From positions 124,001 through 188,000 of the forward strand of contig NZ_JABBPN010000002.1 in NCBI RefSeq assembly GCF_012933385.1: a stretch of 64,000 nucleotides of DNA, read 5' to 3'. The notes beneath the pieces were generated by a model. It was not told where the DNA came from. It worked only from the letters and a program-made list of their open reading frames with translations, and made no database searches. Numbering within the stretch: position 1 is the first letter of the stretch; each line of letters opens with the position of its first letter. The position numbers were made by a program, and so were the translations under genes. Below are positions 46,403-55,751 of this stretch, in pieces. Source of the stretch: Paenibacillus lemnae (GTDB lineage: Bacteria > Bacillota > Bacilli > Paenibacillales > Paenibacillaceae).

Positions 46403-46474
46403 TAGGACGGATGGGGATCGAACCCATGACCCCTACCCTGTCAAGATAGTGCTCTCCCTCTGAGCTACCGTCCT
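46403..46474 (-). tRNA. tRNA-Val(GAC)
   Basis: Minus-strand cloverleaf. Acceptor AGGACGG/CCGTCCT with discriminator A; D stem GCTC/GAGC; anticodon stem CTATC/GGTAG with loop TTGACAG, anticodon GAC; T stem ATGGG/CCCAT with loop TTCGATC. The 3' CCA is not encoded. It stands alone, not in a tRNA cluster, next to the palindrome array. Confidence 0.93.
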
Positions 46475-46541
46475 TCAACGAAGTTTATAATACCACAGCA
46501 GGTATGAAAAGCGCAATACAGAAATTATATATGAGTTTAAA

Positions 46542-46560
46542 TATACCCTAGTATGGTATA
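46542..46560 (+). promoter_or_regulatory. CsoR-like inverted repeat in the ydhK promoter
   Basis: TATACC-N7-GGTATA, an inverted repeat overlapping the -35 region; TATAAT lies just downstream at 46566-46571. It resembles copper-sensing CsoR operators (TACC/GGTA halves). Confidence 0.5.
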
Positions 46561-46589
46561 CTACTTATAATGAAAGGAGATGATCAAGG

Positions 46590-47144
46590 ATGAAAAAACA
46601 GATCGCGGTGATCGGAGCCGCACTTATGCTTGCACTAAGCGGATGCGGTGACGATCAAGAAAGTAGTGACAAGCCGGCTTCCAGCCATTCGGACAGCAGT
46701 CACGCCGCTATGAATCATTCAAGCTCCGGCGAGGTACCCGTCGGCCTGAAAGAAGCGGATAACCCGGCCTTCGAAGTAGGCAGCACAGCCGTGATCCAGA
46801 CAGATCATATGCCAGGCATGAAAGGAGCCACCGCGACAATATCCGGTGCCTTCAGCACAACGGTGTACGCCGTCTCCTACACACCGACTACAGGCGGTGA
46901 ACCGGTCAAGAATCATAAATGGGTGATCCACGAAGAATTAAAGGATGCAGCGGTTGAGCCTTACAAATCCGGGGATGAGGTCACTCTGGAAGCAGACCAT
47001 ATGGCTGGTATGAAGGGTGCCGCCGCCACGATCGACTCCGCACAGGAGACGACCGTGTATATGGTGGATTATACGCCTACTACAGGCGGAGAACCGGTTA
47101 AGAATCATAAATGGGTGACAGAAGATGAGATGTCTGTTGAATAG
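46590..47144 (+). CDS. ydhK: YdhK-family lipoprotein with two DUF1541 repeats
   Basis: A 184-residue lipoprotein with lipobox LALSGCGDD. A Ser/His/Met-rich segment (HSDSSHAAMNHSS) precedes two repeats of about 60 residues, each with DHMxGMKGAxATI, TVYxVxYTPTTGGEPVKNHKWV. Met and His spacing suggests copper or other metal binding, fitting the CsoR-like operator upstream; role otherwise unknown. AAAGGAG precedes the ATG. Confidence 0.88.
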   Translation: MKKQIAVIGAALMLALSGCGDDQESSDKPASSHSDSSHAAMNHSSSGEVPVGLKEADNPAFEVGSTAVIQTDHMPGMKGATATISGAFSTTVYAVSYTPTTGGEPVKNHKWVIHEELKDAAVEPYKSGDEVTLEADHMAGMKGAAATIDSAQETTVYMVDYTPTTGGEPVKNHKWVTEDEMSVE

Positions 47145-47154
47145 ATAATAACTG

Positions 47155-47184
47155 GACGGAGATTTTAATCTCCGTCTCTTTTTT
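47155..47184 (+). terminator. ydhK terminator
   Basis: GACGGAGA-TTTTAA-TCTCCGTC then T-rich tail. Confidence 0.9.
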
Positions 47185-47210
47185 CACTTTTACTTCCAAG
47201 CTTAACATTG

Positions 47211-48194
47211 CTAATCGCTGTTCGTGTCCGTATGTACAATGACCCTTCCTGTATCCGGATGGATCGTCCACTCGCTTAACCACTCCAGCCTAATCTCTCT
47301 GTCACTCACAAATGAAATGGGCAGAAACACATAGGTCGACTCATGATAAGCCGTAGGATTCCACCGGTCACCAACATACAAATATGTCGTCGTCTCGGTT
47401 CCTGTGATCGGGAGAATGCAGGTCGGCTGGCTGTCATATGTCGTTGCATCCCCAAATGGGCGTAATGATGACCATCTGCCTTCTATTGAATCGCTGTAAG
47501 CATACATCCCTTGATTCGGAAGCCATCCGGTACATCCCGAGCTCACCATGAGATACACACCGTTATGCTTCATCAGCGCAGGGGCTTCCCGGTATTGGCC
47601 AGGCCATAATGTTCTGACAAGCTCCTCGATCGACATATAGTCCTCCGATAAACGGTAAATCATGAGATCCGCATTATCACGGGCTGCAGAGATAAAGTAA
47701 GCTGTCCCATCATCATCCTGAAACAGCGTGCAGTCTCTTGACATATGACCTATAGGATTAAAGCTGCCATGATAAATATAATGACCATCTACGGTATCAC
47801 ATGAAGCGATAGCACACCGGGCATCTTTATAATTCTGTCCGTTCTCCCAATGCATCCACATCACATATTTTCCGGTTGTTTGATTGAACAATACCTTAGG
47901 GCGTTCTATGTTAGCTCCCTTCTCTGTATTCAGCGGATTCATTTCAAGTGACGTTCTATGGTACACCGGCTGCACAGGACTCATTAAATCCAGGACATCA
48001 TTCCGGAATTCCCACTGCATAAGATCCCTGGAACGGTAACAGGATACTTTACGTCCTCCCAGGCGGTTCTCGCCAAACCAGTAATAATACCCCTTGTCCC
48101 ATATGATCCCCCCGCCATGTGCATGGATCTTGTCACCCTGTAAGTCCACCCATGGACGGCCATTTATCAAGTAATCTACTTGTTCCAACCTCAT
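47211..48194 (-). CDS. GH43-family glycoside hydrolase (exo-beta-1,3-galactanase-like)
   Basis: A 327-residue five-bladed beta-propeller protein, no signal peptide, hence cytoplasmic. AHGGGIIWDKGYYYWFGENR, IERPKVLFNQTTGKYVMWMHW, SRDCTLFQDDDGTAYFISAA, YREAPALMKHNGVYLMVSSGCTGWLPN and YDSQPTCILPI resemble the galactanase-like GH43 group rather than xylosidases. Expected to act on imported oligosaccharides. It is the last gene of the YesMN/ABC cluster, 27 bases after yesN. ATG at 48194 has AGAGGAGG close by; a TTG at 48188 is possible. Confidence 0.82.
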   Translation of the reverse strand: MRLEQVDYLINGRPWVDLQGDKIHAHGGGIIWDKGYYYWFGENRLGGRKVSCYRSRDLMQWEFRNDVLDLMSPVQPVYHRTSLEMNPLNTEKGANIERPKVLFNQTTGKYVMWMHWENGQNYKDARCAIASCDTVDGHYIYHGSFNPIGHMSRDCTLFQDDDGTAYFISAARDNADLMIYRLSEDYMSIEELVRTLWPGQYREAPALMKHNGVYLMVSSGCTGWLPNQGMYAYSDSIEGRWSSLRPFGDATTYDSQPTCILPITGTETTTYLYVGDRWNPTAYHESTYVFLPISFVSDREIRLEWLSEWTIHPDTGRVIVHTDTNSD

Positions 48195-48221
48195 TTCCTC
48201 CTCTTGATCCAGCCCCAGATA

Positions 48222-49844
48222 TTACAGGTCATAAACATCACGGAATTCCTGAGGCGTGCTTCCATAATATTTTTTAAATACCTTAATAAAATAAGGCACA
48301 TGCTGATATCCGAGCAGTTCTGCAACCTCATAGATTTTTTTAGGGCTGCTGCGCAGAAGATATGCGGCCCTTTCCATCCGGACCCGGAGTATATAGTCTG
48401 TCAGACTTTCGCCTGAAACTGCCTTGAACACTTGAGAAACATAGACCGGATGCAGATAGACATGATCGGCTATTCTTTGAAGCGAAAGACTTTCAGAGAG
48501 ATGTTCTTCCACAAACTTATGAATTTTTTTAACCGTCCGGGTCTGGGTATTCGAAGCCTCACTCTCCAACTCACTGCGAACGATAGCTGCCGTGCGGAAT
48601 GTCCAATCCTTCAATTGACTGAGTGTCCGGAAATCATCAAACCGCAAGGGATCTTCCAAGCGGTTCCCCAGCCAGCCGTATAATTCATACCCGCTCTTAT
48701 GGGCCATAAATGCAAACGCGCCGATAACAGAACAATAGACCTCAAGCGCATGCTCTGCTGAATGGCTGAAGTTCTCCTCCAATTCTTCAAATATGGATTC
48801 CAGCTTCTCAGAGAAACAATCCCACCTCCCTGCTTCCAGCAGATCTGTCAGCAATGGCGGCTCATACAGCTGCTGCAAGGTCCGGACCGGCACCGTATGG
48901 GGTTCATCCTGCATGGACAGCAGGAATCCGGTTGAACTGCCGATATGCTTTCGAAACGATATTAATCCACTTTCGTAAGCGGTATGCACATGATCAGGGA
49001 AGACTCCCCACTTGCTGATCATCAAGGAAATGCTGCCCTTCAAATAAGCTGCAACATGCTTCTGAATTTGACCGGCCAGACGCTCCAGATCCTGTTTGAT
49101 GTCACTGACTGCATTTTCTTCAAGTACAGGTTTTACTACAAATACTAGGTAGCCGTGAGATTCTTTCCCGAACCACAGGTTCATTCTGCCGCGAAGCACC
49201 TCTTCAGCAATGTTATGAACCGCGTATTCCAGAAGCAGCAAATCCGAATGGCTGTAATGAACAAACGGCTCTTCAAGGCGGATCAGCATAAGTGCGACAG
49301 AATCCTGTTCCTGAAAAGGAATGTCCAGAGATGACAGCTTGCTGGAAAGCTGGCTTCCTGCAGCTAATCTTCCTTGAAGGAGCTCCAGCAGAAGATCTCT
49401 TTGCAGCAGCGGACGATGTTCGCGAAGAGTCTGCACCGTATGTTCATGGGAAACGACCGTTTCCCATTCTTGTTGAATATCCTGAAGCGCTTGCTTAACC
49501 GAAGTAATCAGATCCTCGTCATCCACTGGCTTCAGCAGATAATCGGCGGCTCCTGTTTTTAACGCTTGTTTGGCATATTCAAATTCTGCATATCCAGTAA
49601 GCAAAATGCATTTGGTAGACTTGGAGCTGCGGGATATCTCCTCCATCAGTTCAAGTCCTGACATGCCGGGCATCCGGATGTCCGTAATTAACAGATCAAT
49701 GGCATAACGCTTCAAGATGTCCTGTGCCTCTGCTGCCGACCCGGCTTTGTAGATATGATCGATCTGCAGTTCTTCACACGGTAATGTGGCTGCCACACCA
49801 TCCACCACCCACTCTTCATCATCCACAATGAGCAGCTGATACAT
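48222..49844 (-). CDS. YesN-like response regulator with AraC DNA-binding domain
   Basis: About 540 residues. Receiver domain MYQLLIVDDEEWVVDG, LLITDIRMPGMSGLELM (phospho-Asp), LLTGYAEFEYAKQAL and DYLLKPVDDEDL. A long middle region follows. The C-terminal AraC-type helix-turn-helix is LSLQRIADHVYLHPVYVSQVFKAVSGESLTDYILRVRMERAAYLL ... VPYFIKVFKKYYGSTPQEFR. It is the partner of the adjacent YesM-like kinase. ATG 49844 has AGGAGG 8 bases upstream. Confidence 0.9.
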   Translation of the reverse strand: MYQLLIVDDEEWVVDGVAATLPCEELQIDHIYKAGSAAEAQDILKRYAIDLLITDIRMPGMSGLELMEEISRSSKSTKCILLTGYAEFEYAKQALKTGAADYLLKPVDDEDLITSVKQALQDIQQEWETVVSHEHTVQTLREHRPLLQRDLLLELLQGRLAAGSQLSSKLSSLDIPFQEQDSVALMLIRLEEPFVHYSHSDLLLLEYAVHNIAEEVLRGRMNLWFGKESHGYLVFVVKPVLEENAVSDIKQDLERLAGQIQKHVAAYLKGSISLMISKWGVFPDHVHTAYESGLISFRKHIGSSTGFLLSMQDEPHTVPVRTLQQLYEPPLLTDLLEAGRWDCFSEKLESIFEELEENFSHSAEHALEVYCSVIGAFAFMAHKSGYELYGWLGNRLEDPLRFDDFRTLSQLKDWTFRTAAIVRSELESEASNTQTRTVKKIHKFVEEHLSESLSLQRIADHVYLHPVYVSQVFKAVSGESLTDYILRVRMERAAYLLRSSPKKIYEVAELLGYQHVPYFIKVFKKYYGSTPQEFRDVYDL

Positions 49845-49858
49845 TAACATTCCCTCCT

Positions 49859-51619
49859 CTAGACTTCTTCATCTGACTGATTCATTTGAGGGATCTGCCA
49901 GCGCATCAAGACACACAGTCCGCCGGAATCCGATATTTCAAAAAACAACCCGGAATTCGCGCCGAATTTAAGCTGCAGCCGCTGGTGTACATTCCGTAAT
50001 CCCAAGCTTTCATTCCCGCTGCCTGAATAGGTATATATGGCTTCCTGCATCATGGTGAGCTTCTCCTGCGTCATCGTCTTGCCATTATCTTCAATCACGA
50101 TTTGATTTTCGTTTCCGTGACGAGTCCCTTTTACCGTTATGATCCCTTCTCCCGGATTCATTTCAATCGCATAGATCACCGCATTTTCCACTATAGGCTG
50201 CAGAAGTAGTCTTGGCACAATGAGCTCTTCCATCTCTTCCGGAACATCAATTTCATAACGGAATCGTTTCATCCTCATATTTTGTATGGATAAATAGTTG
50301 TCGATCAGCCTGATCTCTTCTCCCAAGGTTTTATCCTGTTCATCTACACGGGTGGTATACCGGAAGAACTCCCCGAGTTTGACGGACATGGCCATCACGG
50401 CTTCGTGCTGACCAAGTCTTGTCATGTTCTTGATAAAAAATAAACAGTTATACAGGAAATGCGGATTTATCTGGGACTGAAGCTGTTTTAGTGTAGCTTC
50501 CTTGGAACGAAGTTTTTCCTCATATACATGCCCGATCAAATCTTCAATCTGTTCAATCATCGTATTAAATTGTGTGAACAGAAACCCGAATTCATCATTC
50601 CGGTCACCTTGGAGCCGGTTTGAATAATCGCCCATCCGCAGGCGCTTGGTGGCTATAATCAACTTTCGGATCGGCACCTGGACATTGCGGTACAGCAAAT
50701 ATGCTGCCGAGGCACTGAGTACAACGAGCAGGATCATACAGATCCAAAACCAGTCCCGGCTGGCTTTTATCGGCGCAAGGGTTTGTTCCAGCGGAACATA
50801 ATCAATCAGAGTCCAGCCAAGTGACGCCGAGGATGCAAAACTGACCATATAATCGCTTTTGTTATAGGTATACTGGAAATTCCCTTCACGGGCCCCTTTC
50901 GATAATTGAGGAAACTGGAGTCCAATGTCGTCAATAATCGTTCTTTGTGCTGTCAGATTCGTAATCGGAGGCGATTGGGGATGGTATAAAAAAGGATCGC
51001 CCGTTCCCTTTTGTTTAAATTCTGTCAGCAGCTGCTGGATATCTCGAATATCCACCCTGATCTCGGACACCATATCTGCCTTGTTCACATCTTCAATGGC
51101 TGAGAAAGGCTCGATGGTCCTCCAGACAAAAGATGAAGGCATACTGGAATTGGATGAAGGATCATAAAACCAGCGAAAAGGCTCCCTGCCTTCAGCCTGA
51201 AGTGTACGGATAAAATATTCGCTGTACAGCACCCAATGATGTGTCGTGACGGCTTCTTCTCGCTCGGGCGCAAACACCGTAAAGGAATGTCTCCAGCTGC
51301 CGATATTCAGAGAGGAAAGTTCTTCATAGACGGAAAGCTTGGATTGAAATTGTGGATAAGGATCTGCCCCCGGTTCCATGTTAATAAACTGCCGAATGCT
51401 CGGATTCTTACTCAGGCTGCCCAAGGAAGTAACAAATTTGTCCATTTCATTATCGACCTGCCGCATAAAGAAAGAGAGCCGGTTCCGGCTGTTCTCTTCG
51501 ATCTCTGTCTTGACCACCTGTACGCTGATATAGTTGGAGTAAGAAAACATCAGGGTGACCGGAACAAGCAGCAGCCATAATATCGCTAATATTTTCTTGA
51601 ACAAATTTGTTTTTTCCAT
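49859..51619 (-). CDS. YesM-like sensor histidine kinase
   Basis: A 586-residue kinase: N-terminal membrane helix (ILAILWLLLVPVTLMFSYSNYIS), extracellular sensory region, second helix near residues 285-310 (FWICMILLVVLSASAAYLLYR), HAMP (IIATKRLRMGDYSNRLQGDRNDEFG), then His_kinase motif QINPHFLYNCLFFIKNM with the phospho-His. The ATP-binding part has LLQPIVENAVIYAIE and IEDNGKTM; the usual DNGxG is altered. It senses an extracellular sugar signal for YesN, which follows 14 bases downstream. Start at 51619 after AGGAGG. Confidence 0.88.
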   Translation of the reverse strand: MEKTNLFKKILAILWLLLVPVTLMFSYSNYISVQVVKTEIEENSRNRLSFFMRQVDNEMDKFVTSLGSLSKNPSIRQFINMEPGADPYPQFQSKLSVYEELSSLNIGSWRHSFTVFAPEREEAVTTHHWVLYSEYFIRTLQAEGREPFRWFYDPSSNSSMPSSFVWRTIEPFSAIEDVNKADMVSEIRVDIRDIQQLLTEFKQKGTGDPFLYHPQSPPITNLTAQRTIIDDIGLQFPQLSKGAREGNFQYTYNKSDYMVSFASSASLGWTLIDYVPLEQTLAPIKASRDWFWICMILLVVLSASAAYLLYRNVQVPIRKLIIATKRLRMGDYSNRLQGDRNDEFGFLFTQFNTMIEQIEDLIGHVYEEKLRSKEATLKQLQSQINPHFLYNCLFFIKNMTRLGQHEAVMAMSVKLGEFFRYTTRVDEQDKTLGEEIRLIDNYLSIQNMRMKRFRYEIDVPEEMEELIVPRLLLQPIVENAVIYAIEMNPGEGIITVKGTRHGNENQIVIEDNGKTMTQEKLTMMQEAIYTYSGSGNESLGLRNVHQRLQLKFGANSGLFFEISDSGGLCVLMRWQIPQMNQSDEEV

Positions 51620-51706
51620 CGGCCCGGATTCCTCCTGTGTGAACGTAAAGGGCACTTCATTCGCAAACGAATGAGCGCCCGTTACTTCTTCAAACCATCA
51701 TTTTCA

Positions 51707-53389
51707 TTATTTCACTTGTACCGATTCATACCATTCATTCACTTCAGCTGTAATTGTTTCACCGCCGGAAGATTTCCACTGCTCTGTAAACGAATCAAAC
51801 GCGTCGATCGGGAGATCACCATATATAATTTTATTAAATGTCTCTTTCTCCATTTGGAACAAGAAGTCCCAGCGTTTTTTCATCGTTTTTGTAACAGAGC
51901 CGTTAAACATGTTAGGCATTGCAAACTCACGCTGTTCGTAATTGACGCCGCCTGCTTTTATCGTTCCCGGCAAATCTGTCGAAGCCTTTTTCTCAGCAGT
52001 CGTTTCCGGTTCTTTACCGCCTGCCAAATCATACATCGTTTTCATCATTTGTGACGGTATGCGGGCCCCATCAAATAATAATGTATATTTCGGAACCGGT
52101 ACAAAAGGTTTGTCTTCTGGAAACTCATCTGCACTCCAGACCGGTTGTCCGTCTCTCATCAAGTAATCATACCCTTCAGCCAAGCCATATTCCAGATCAC
52201 TTCCGGGCTTGCCTTGATTCTCAAACAAGTAATCAGCATACAAGAAAAAGGCTTCCGGATGTTCAAAATCCTTGTTAATCAGAATCACACCATTTGAGGT
52301 CAAGGATTGTCCTCTGCCAATGCTGCCATCAGGTCCTGCTGGAAGAGGATATGGACTGTACTCGGCGTTCGGATCAACTTCTTTCACCCCGGGCAGAACC
52401 CAGCCGGCTGACCAGTAGGGAGAAGTTACAATCCCTGCTCTGCCTGCAGCAAACAGTTCAAGTGCTTTACCGGCATCCTGCAAACCTGCTTCTTTATGAA
52501 TATAGCCTTTTTTCATCCAATCCTGGAGCTTTGCAAGAACTTCCTTGGCTTCAGGCTGAACCGAGCCGTATTCCAGTTTGCCTTCTTCATTAAGATTCCA
52601 TTGATTTGTCATCGTTCCATAAGCGCCAAACAAGAATCCGCTGTCTGCAGGCCCCCATGTTTTCATGCCGTCCTTGAAACCTACAGCAAGTCCAACTGTA
52701 TCTTTCTTTCCATTGCCGTCCGGGTCCTGATTGGCGAAAACGTCCATCATGGCTTCCAGCTCTTCAATGTTCTTCGGTGCTTCCAAATTGAATTTTTTCA
52801 TCCAATCATCACGAATCCACAACACCGGGTCGTTGTTATAGGCGTAGTCCAGAATCGGAACACCATAGCGCTTACCATCCCGGGTATACGGATTCCATAC
52901 CGAAGGATCTTCGGCCATGGCCTGCTTCCACGTTTCACCTGCATACTGTTCAAACAGCTCTCCGACTTCCATGAATTTACCGGAATCAATCAGAGCATCA
53001 GCAACATCCTGGGAACCGCGGAACTGCATAATATCCGGAAGCTCCTCATTAGCTGAGAGCATCAATCTAACCTTCGTATCGATCGAGCTGCTGTCTGCCG
53101 TCCAGACATAATTAAAATCAATATTAAATTTATCTTTCACCCATTTCTCATGCGGGTTGTTATTGATATCTTCGCCTTTTTGAAAGGTAACATCTGCGGT
53201 CATCTGCCGGGCAATATTCATGGTCACCGTATCTTTAAACTTACCATCTACAATGACGTTTTCCGTGGACTGTTGTGCCGGCTCTTCCGTCTTCCCTTCA
53301 TTACCGGACGGGCTGCACGCAGAAATCATACTTAAACAAATGATGGATGACAGCACAGTGGCTAAACGTTTTTTTAAAATACGAGTCAT
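51707..53389 (-). CDS. Extracellular sugar-binding lipoprotein of an ABC importer
   Basis: A 560-residue LplA-like solute-binding lipoprotein. The signal ends ICLSMISAC, then NEGKTEEP linker. Family 1 segments: ARQMTADVTFQKGEDINNNPHEKWVKDKFNIDF, VRLMLSANEELPDIMQFRG, FAAGRAGIVTSPYWSAGWVL. C-terminal FDSFTEQWKSSGGETITAEVNEWYESVQ is typical. Delivers an unknown oligosaccharide to the two permeases upstream in the transcript. ATG follows AAGGGGGA. Confidence 0.9.
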   Translation of the reverse strand: MTRILKKRLATVLSSIICLSMISACSPSGNEGKTEEPAQQSTENVIVDGKFKDTVTMNIARQMTADVTFQKGEDINNNPHEKWVKDKFNIDFNYVWTADSSSIDTKVRLMLSANEELPDIMQFRGSQDVADALIDSGKFMEVGELFEQYAGETWKQAMAEDPSVWNPYTRDGKRYGVPILDYAYNNDPVLWIRDDWMKKFNLEAPKNIEELEAMMDVFANQDPDGNGKKDTVGLAVGFKDGMKTWGPADSGFLFGAYGTMTNQWNLNEEGKLEYGSVQPEAKEVLAKLQDWMKKGYIHKEAGLQDAGKALELFAAGRAGIVTSPYWSAGWVLPGVKEVDPNAEYSPYPLPAGPDGSIGRGQSLTSNGVILINKDFEHPEAFFLYADYLFENQGKPGSDLEYGLAEGYDYLMRDGQPVWSADEFPEDKPFVPVPKYTLLFDGARIPSQMMKTMYDLAGGKEPETTAEKKASTDLPGTIKAGGVNYEQREFAMPNMFNGSVTKTMKKRWDFLFQMEKETFNKIIYGDLPIDAFDSFTEQWKSSGGETITAEVNEWYESVQVK

Positions 53390-53424
53390 TTTATTTCCCC
53401 CTTATGATGTGAGCCTGTATTTCA

Positions 53425-54306
53425 TTATTCTTTAACGGATCCCAAAACAATCCCCTTTACAAAGAAACGCTGTAAAAATGGATAGACCGCAATAATCGGG
53501 ATGGTGGCAATAAAGATTTGTGCTGTCTTCACCGTACGGTTGGAGAGCGCCTGCACTTCATCGGCACTAACACTCATACTGCTCAGATCCCGCTGAACCA
53601 CAATGGTTTGCAGCAGCGTCGACATTGGGTAACGGGATGAGTCTGTCATATAAATTAATCCGTCAAACCATGCGTTCCAATGGCCGACCATCGTAAACAA
53701 AGAGATTGTAGCAAGAGATGGGAGCGAGATTGGCAGATAGATTTTCCATAATGTACGAAAATGTCCGGCTCCGTCGATAAATGCTGCTTCCTCCAATGCT
53801 TTAGGCACAGAAGAGCGGAAAAAGTTCAGCAAGAGTATCGTATTATACACACTGAGTGCCCCTGGTAAAATCAGAGACCAAATCGAATTGATCAAACCCA
53901 GCTTTTGAACTACGATGTACCCCGGAATCAGACCTCCGCTGAACAGCATCGTAAACACGAGAAACCAGGCATAGAAATTGCGTCCTCTGAAATGCTCAGA
54001 CTCTTTGGATAAAGCATAACCGACCATGACAGACAGCAGCAATGATATCAATGTACCAAGCACCGTACGCAGCACCGAAATACCAAAGGAATTGACAAAC
54101 AGCTCATTGCTTAATGTCACCTTATACGCTTCTGTCGTAAAACCCATCGGCCATAGTTTAACCAGATTTGCATCCGCTGCCGTTGATGAACTGAGCGAAA
54201 CTGCCAGAACATGAACCAAAGGTAAAATACACAGAATGGCGAGAAATGTCAGCAGGATGGTATTGGCTGTCGTGAAAATCCGGTATGATGTTGATCTATA
54301 ATGCAT
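53425..54306 (-). CDS. Carbohydrate ABC transporter permease (LplC/YtcP type)
   Basis: A 293-residue permease with six membrane helices. The EAA-like coupling loop is AFIDGAGHFRTLWKIYLPISLPSLATI. A FTMVGHWNAWFDGLIYM segment and the C-terminal PFLQRFFVKGIVLGSVKE are family hallmarks. It pairs with the LplB-type permease 15 bases upstream in the transcript. No ATPase gene is present, so a shared MsmX-type ATPase is expected. Confidence 0.92.
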   Translation of the reverse strand: MHYRSTSYRIFTTANTILLTFLAILCILPLVHVLAVSLSSSTAADANLVKLWPMGFTTEAYKVTLSNELFVNSFGISVLRTVLGTLISLLLSVMVGYALSKESEHFRGRNFYAWFLVFTMLFSGGLIPGYIVVQKLGLINSIWSLILPGALSVYNTILLLNFFRSSVPKALEEAAFIDGAGHFRTLWKIYLPISLPSLATISLFTMVGHWNAWFDGLIYMTDSSRYPMSTLLQTIVVQRDLSSMSVSADEVQALSNRTVKTAQIFIATIPIIAVYPFLQRFFVKGIVLGSVKE

Positions 54307-54321
54307 GTCAGAACCTCCCTG

Positions 54322-55236
54322 CTAAAAAATCCGGTAGTTCGCCAGTTTATAGGCAAGCCGGTATGAGATTACAATCAACAGGAGACTAACCAGCGACTTG
54401 AAGACACCCACTGCAGTACCAAAGCCAAAATCTCCGCCAATCAAACCCACACGGTATACATAGGTATCAATAATATCACCTTTATCGTAGACGAGCGGAT
54501 TGTATAAATTGAAAATCTGGTCAAAACCTGCATTCAGAATACTTCCCAGTGAAAGCGTAGCAACCACAACAGCGATCGGAATCATGGCCGGAATCGTAAT
54601 AGACCAGGTCTGCTGCCAGCGATTTGCACCATCAATCACCGCAGCCTCATAAGATTCCGGGTTCACACCCGAAAGCGCTGCCAAAAAGATGATGGTAGAG
54701 AAACCAAAATCCTTCCATACATCACTCACGATGACCGTGAATCGGAACCAGTCCCCATCTCCCAGGAAAAAGATAGGCTCTAAGCCAAACCATCCGATGA
54801 CCTGATTGACGAGTCCGCCGTCGGTAGACAGCATATCCAGCATAATGCCGCCGAGTATGACCCATGACAGGAAATGCGGCAGATACACAAACGTCTGCAC
54901 CATCCGCTTGAAAAATTGTTTGCGAACCTCATTGAGCAAAAGGGCAAACGTAAATGGAACAATGAGATGCGCAATCATCTTCAGAATGGCAATCAGAAGG
55001 GTATTCCAAATGACCTGTTTGGCATCGGGATATTCAAACATCAGCCTAAAATTTTCAAATCCGATCCAGTCTGATTCAAAGAAACCCAGATGCGGTTGAA
55101 AATCCTGAAAAGCCATTACCAATCCGAACATCGGTAAATAACTAAACAGGATAACCAAGATAATGCCCGGCAGGATCATCACATGCAGCGGCCAGGTTAA
55201 TTTGAAATTCCACCTCCGTTTGTTGTCGGTTTTCAA
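54322..55236 (-). CDS. Sugar ABC transporter permease (LplB/YteP type)
   Basis: A 304-residue permease with about six helices. The coupling loop AAVIDGANRWQQTWSITIPAMIPI, and the segments WPLHVMILPGIILVILFSYLPMFGLVMAFQ and YRLAYKLANYRIF, match the LplB family. First gene of the six-gene cluster. TTG start at 55236 has AGGAG 9 bases upstream; the GTG at 55242 is too close to it. Confidence 0.92.
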   Translation of the reverse strand: MKTDNKRRWNFKLTWPLHVMILPGIILVILFSYLPMFGLVMAFQDFQPHLGFFESDWIGFENFRLMFEYPDAKQVIWNTLLIAILKMIAHLIVPFTFALLLNEVRKQFFKRMVQTFVYLPHFLSWVILGGIMLDMLSTDGGLVNQVIGWFGLEPIFFLGDGDWFRFTVIVSDVWKDFGFSTIIFLAALSGVNPESYEAAVIDGANRWQQTWSITIPAMIPIAVVVATLSLGSILNAGFDQIFNLYNPLVYDKGDIIDTYVYRVGLIGGDFGFGTAVGVFKSLVSLLLIVISYRLAYKLANYRIF

Positions 55237-55377
55237 ATGCACTCACTCCTTTATTGAACAGATATATCATGTGTGTGCATTTATTGTATCTCTCTGGACA
55301 TTGTTGTTATAGAAGAAGGTTTTAAGATTGATGTAACAATCTTAGGACAAATTCAATGCTTTGCTGATCACAACAGA

Positions 55378-55407
55378 AAGGCCCTGCGGATCTCCGCAAG
55401 GCCTTCT
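55378..55407. other. Orphan terminator-like hairpin in a 509-base gap
   Basis: AAGGCC-TGCGGA-TC-TCCGCA-GGCCTT, without an obvious upstream gene on either strand. A second weak hairpin (ACCGT...ACGG, with A5/T5 flanks) lies at 55466-55500. The gap 55243-55751 otherwise holds AT-rich promoter-like sequence only, including TTGAAA-17-TACAGT at 55626-55654 for the following gene. Confidence 0.4.
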
Positions 55408-55751
55408 TCGTGGGAAGCGATTATGAGATTAAGCTATATTCCAATAGCTAGGGTGCTTTACCTTGGAAAAACCGTCTAAACTTCGAACGGATTTTTCTTT
55501 TCCTTACTGCCGTGTTCATGGTTCATTCACAACCTTTCGAAAATGGACAACTGTCTTCTTTTTCGTCTGTCTGAATGATAAATACCACTTCCCACTTGTG
55601 ATATTTTTACCCTTTCTGTTTCCTGTTGAAACAAGTATTGTATATATGTACAGTTCTCCATATTGTTTCAATGTACCCGCCGGATTCCTGGTCCAGGCAA
55701 TATTGAAGAGTCTGCGCATATACTGGGAGGCGAAAGAGGTGAAAATTAGTC

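Noticed and set aside
55273..55479. 68-codon open frame in the gap before the L,D-transpeptidase gene
   Set aside because: It runs through the orphan hairpin, has no ribosome binding site and no sensible protein features.
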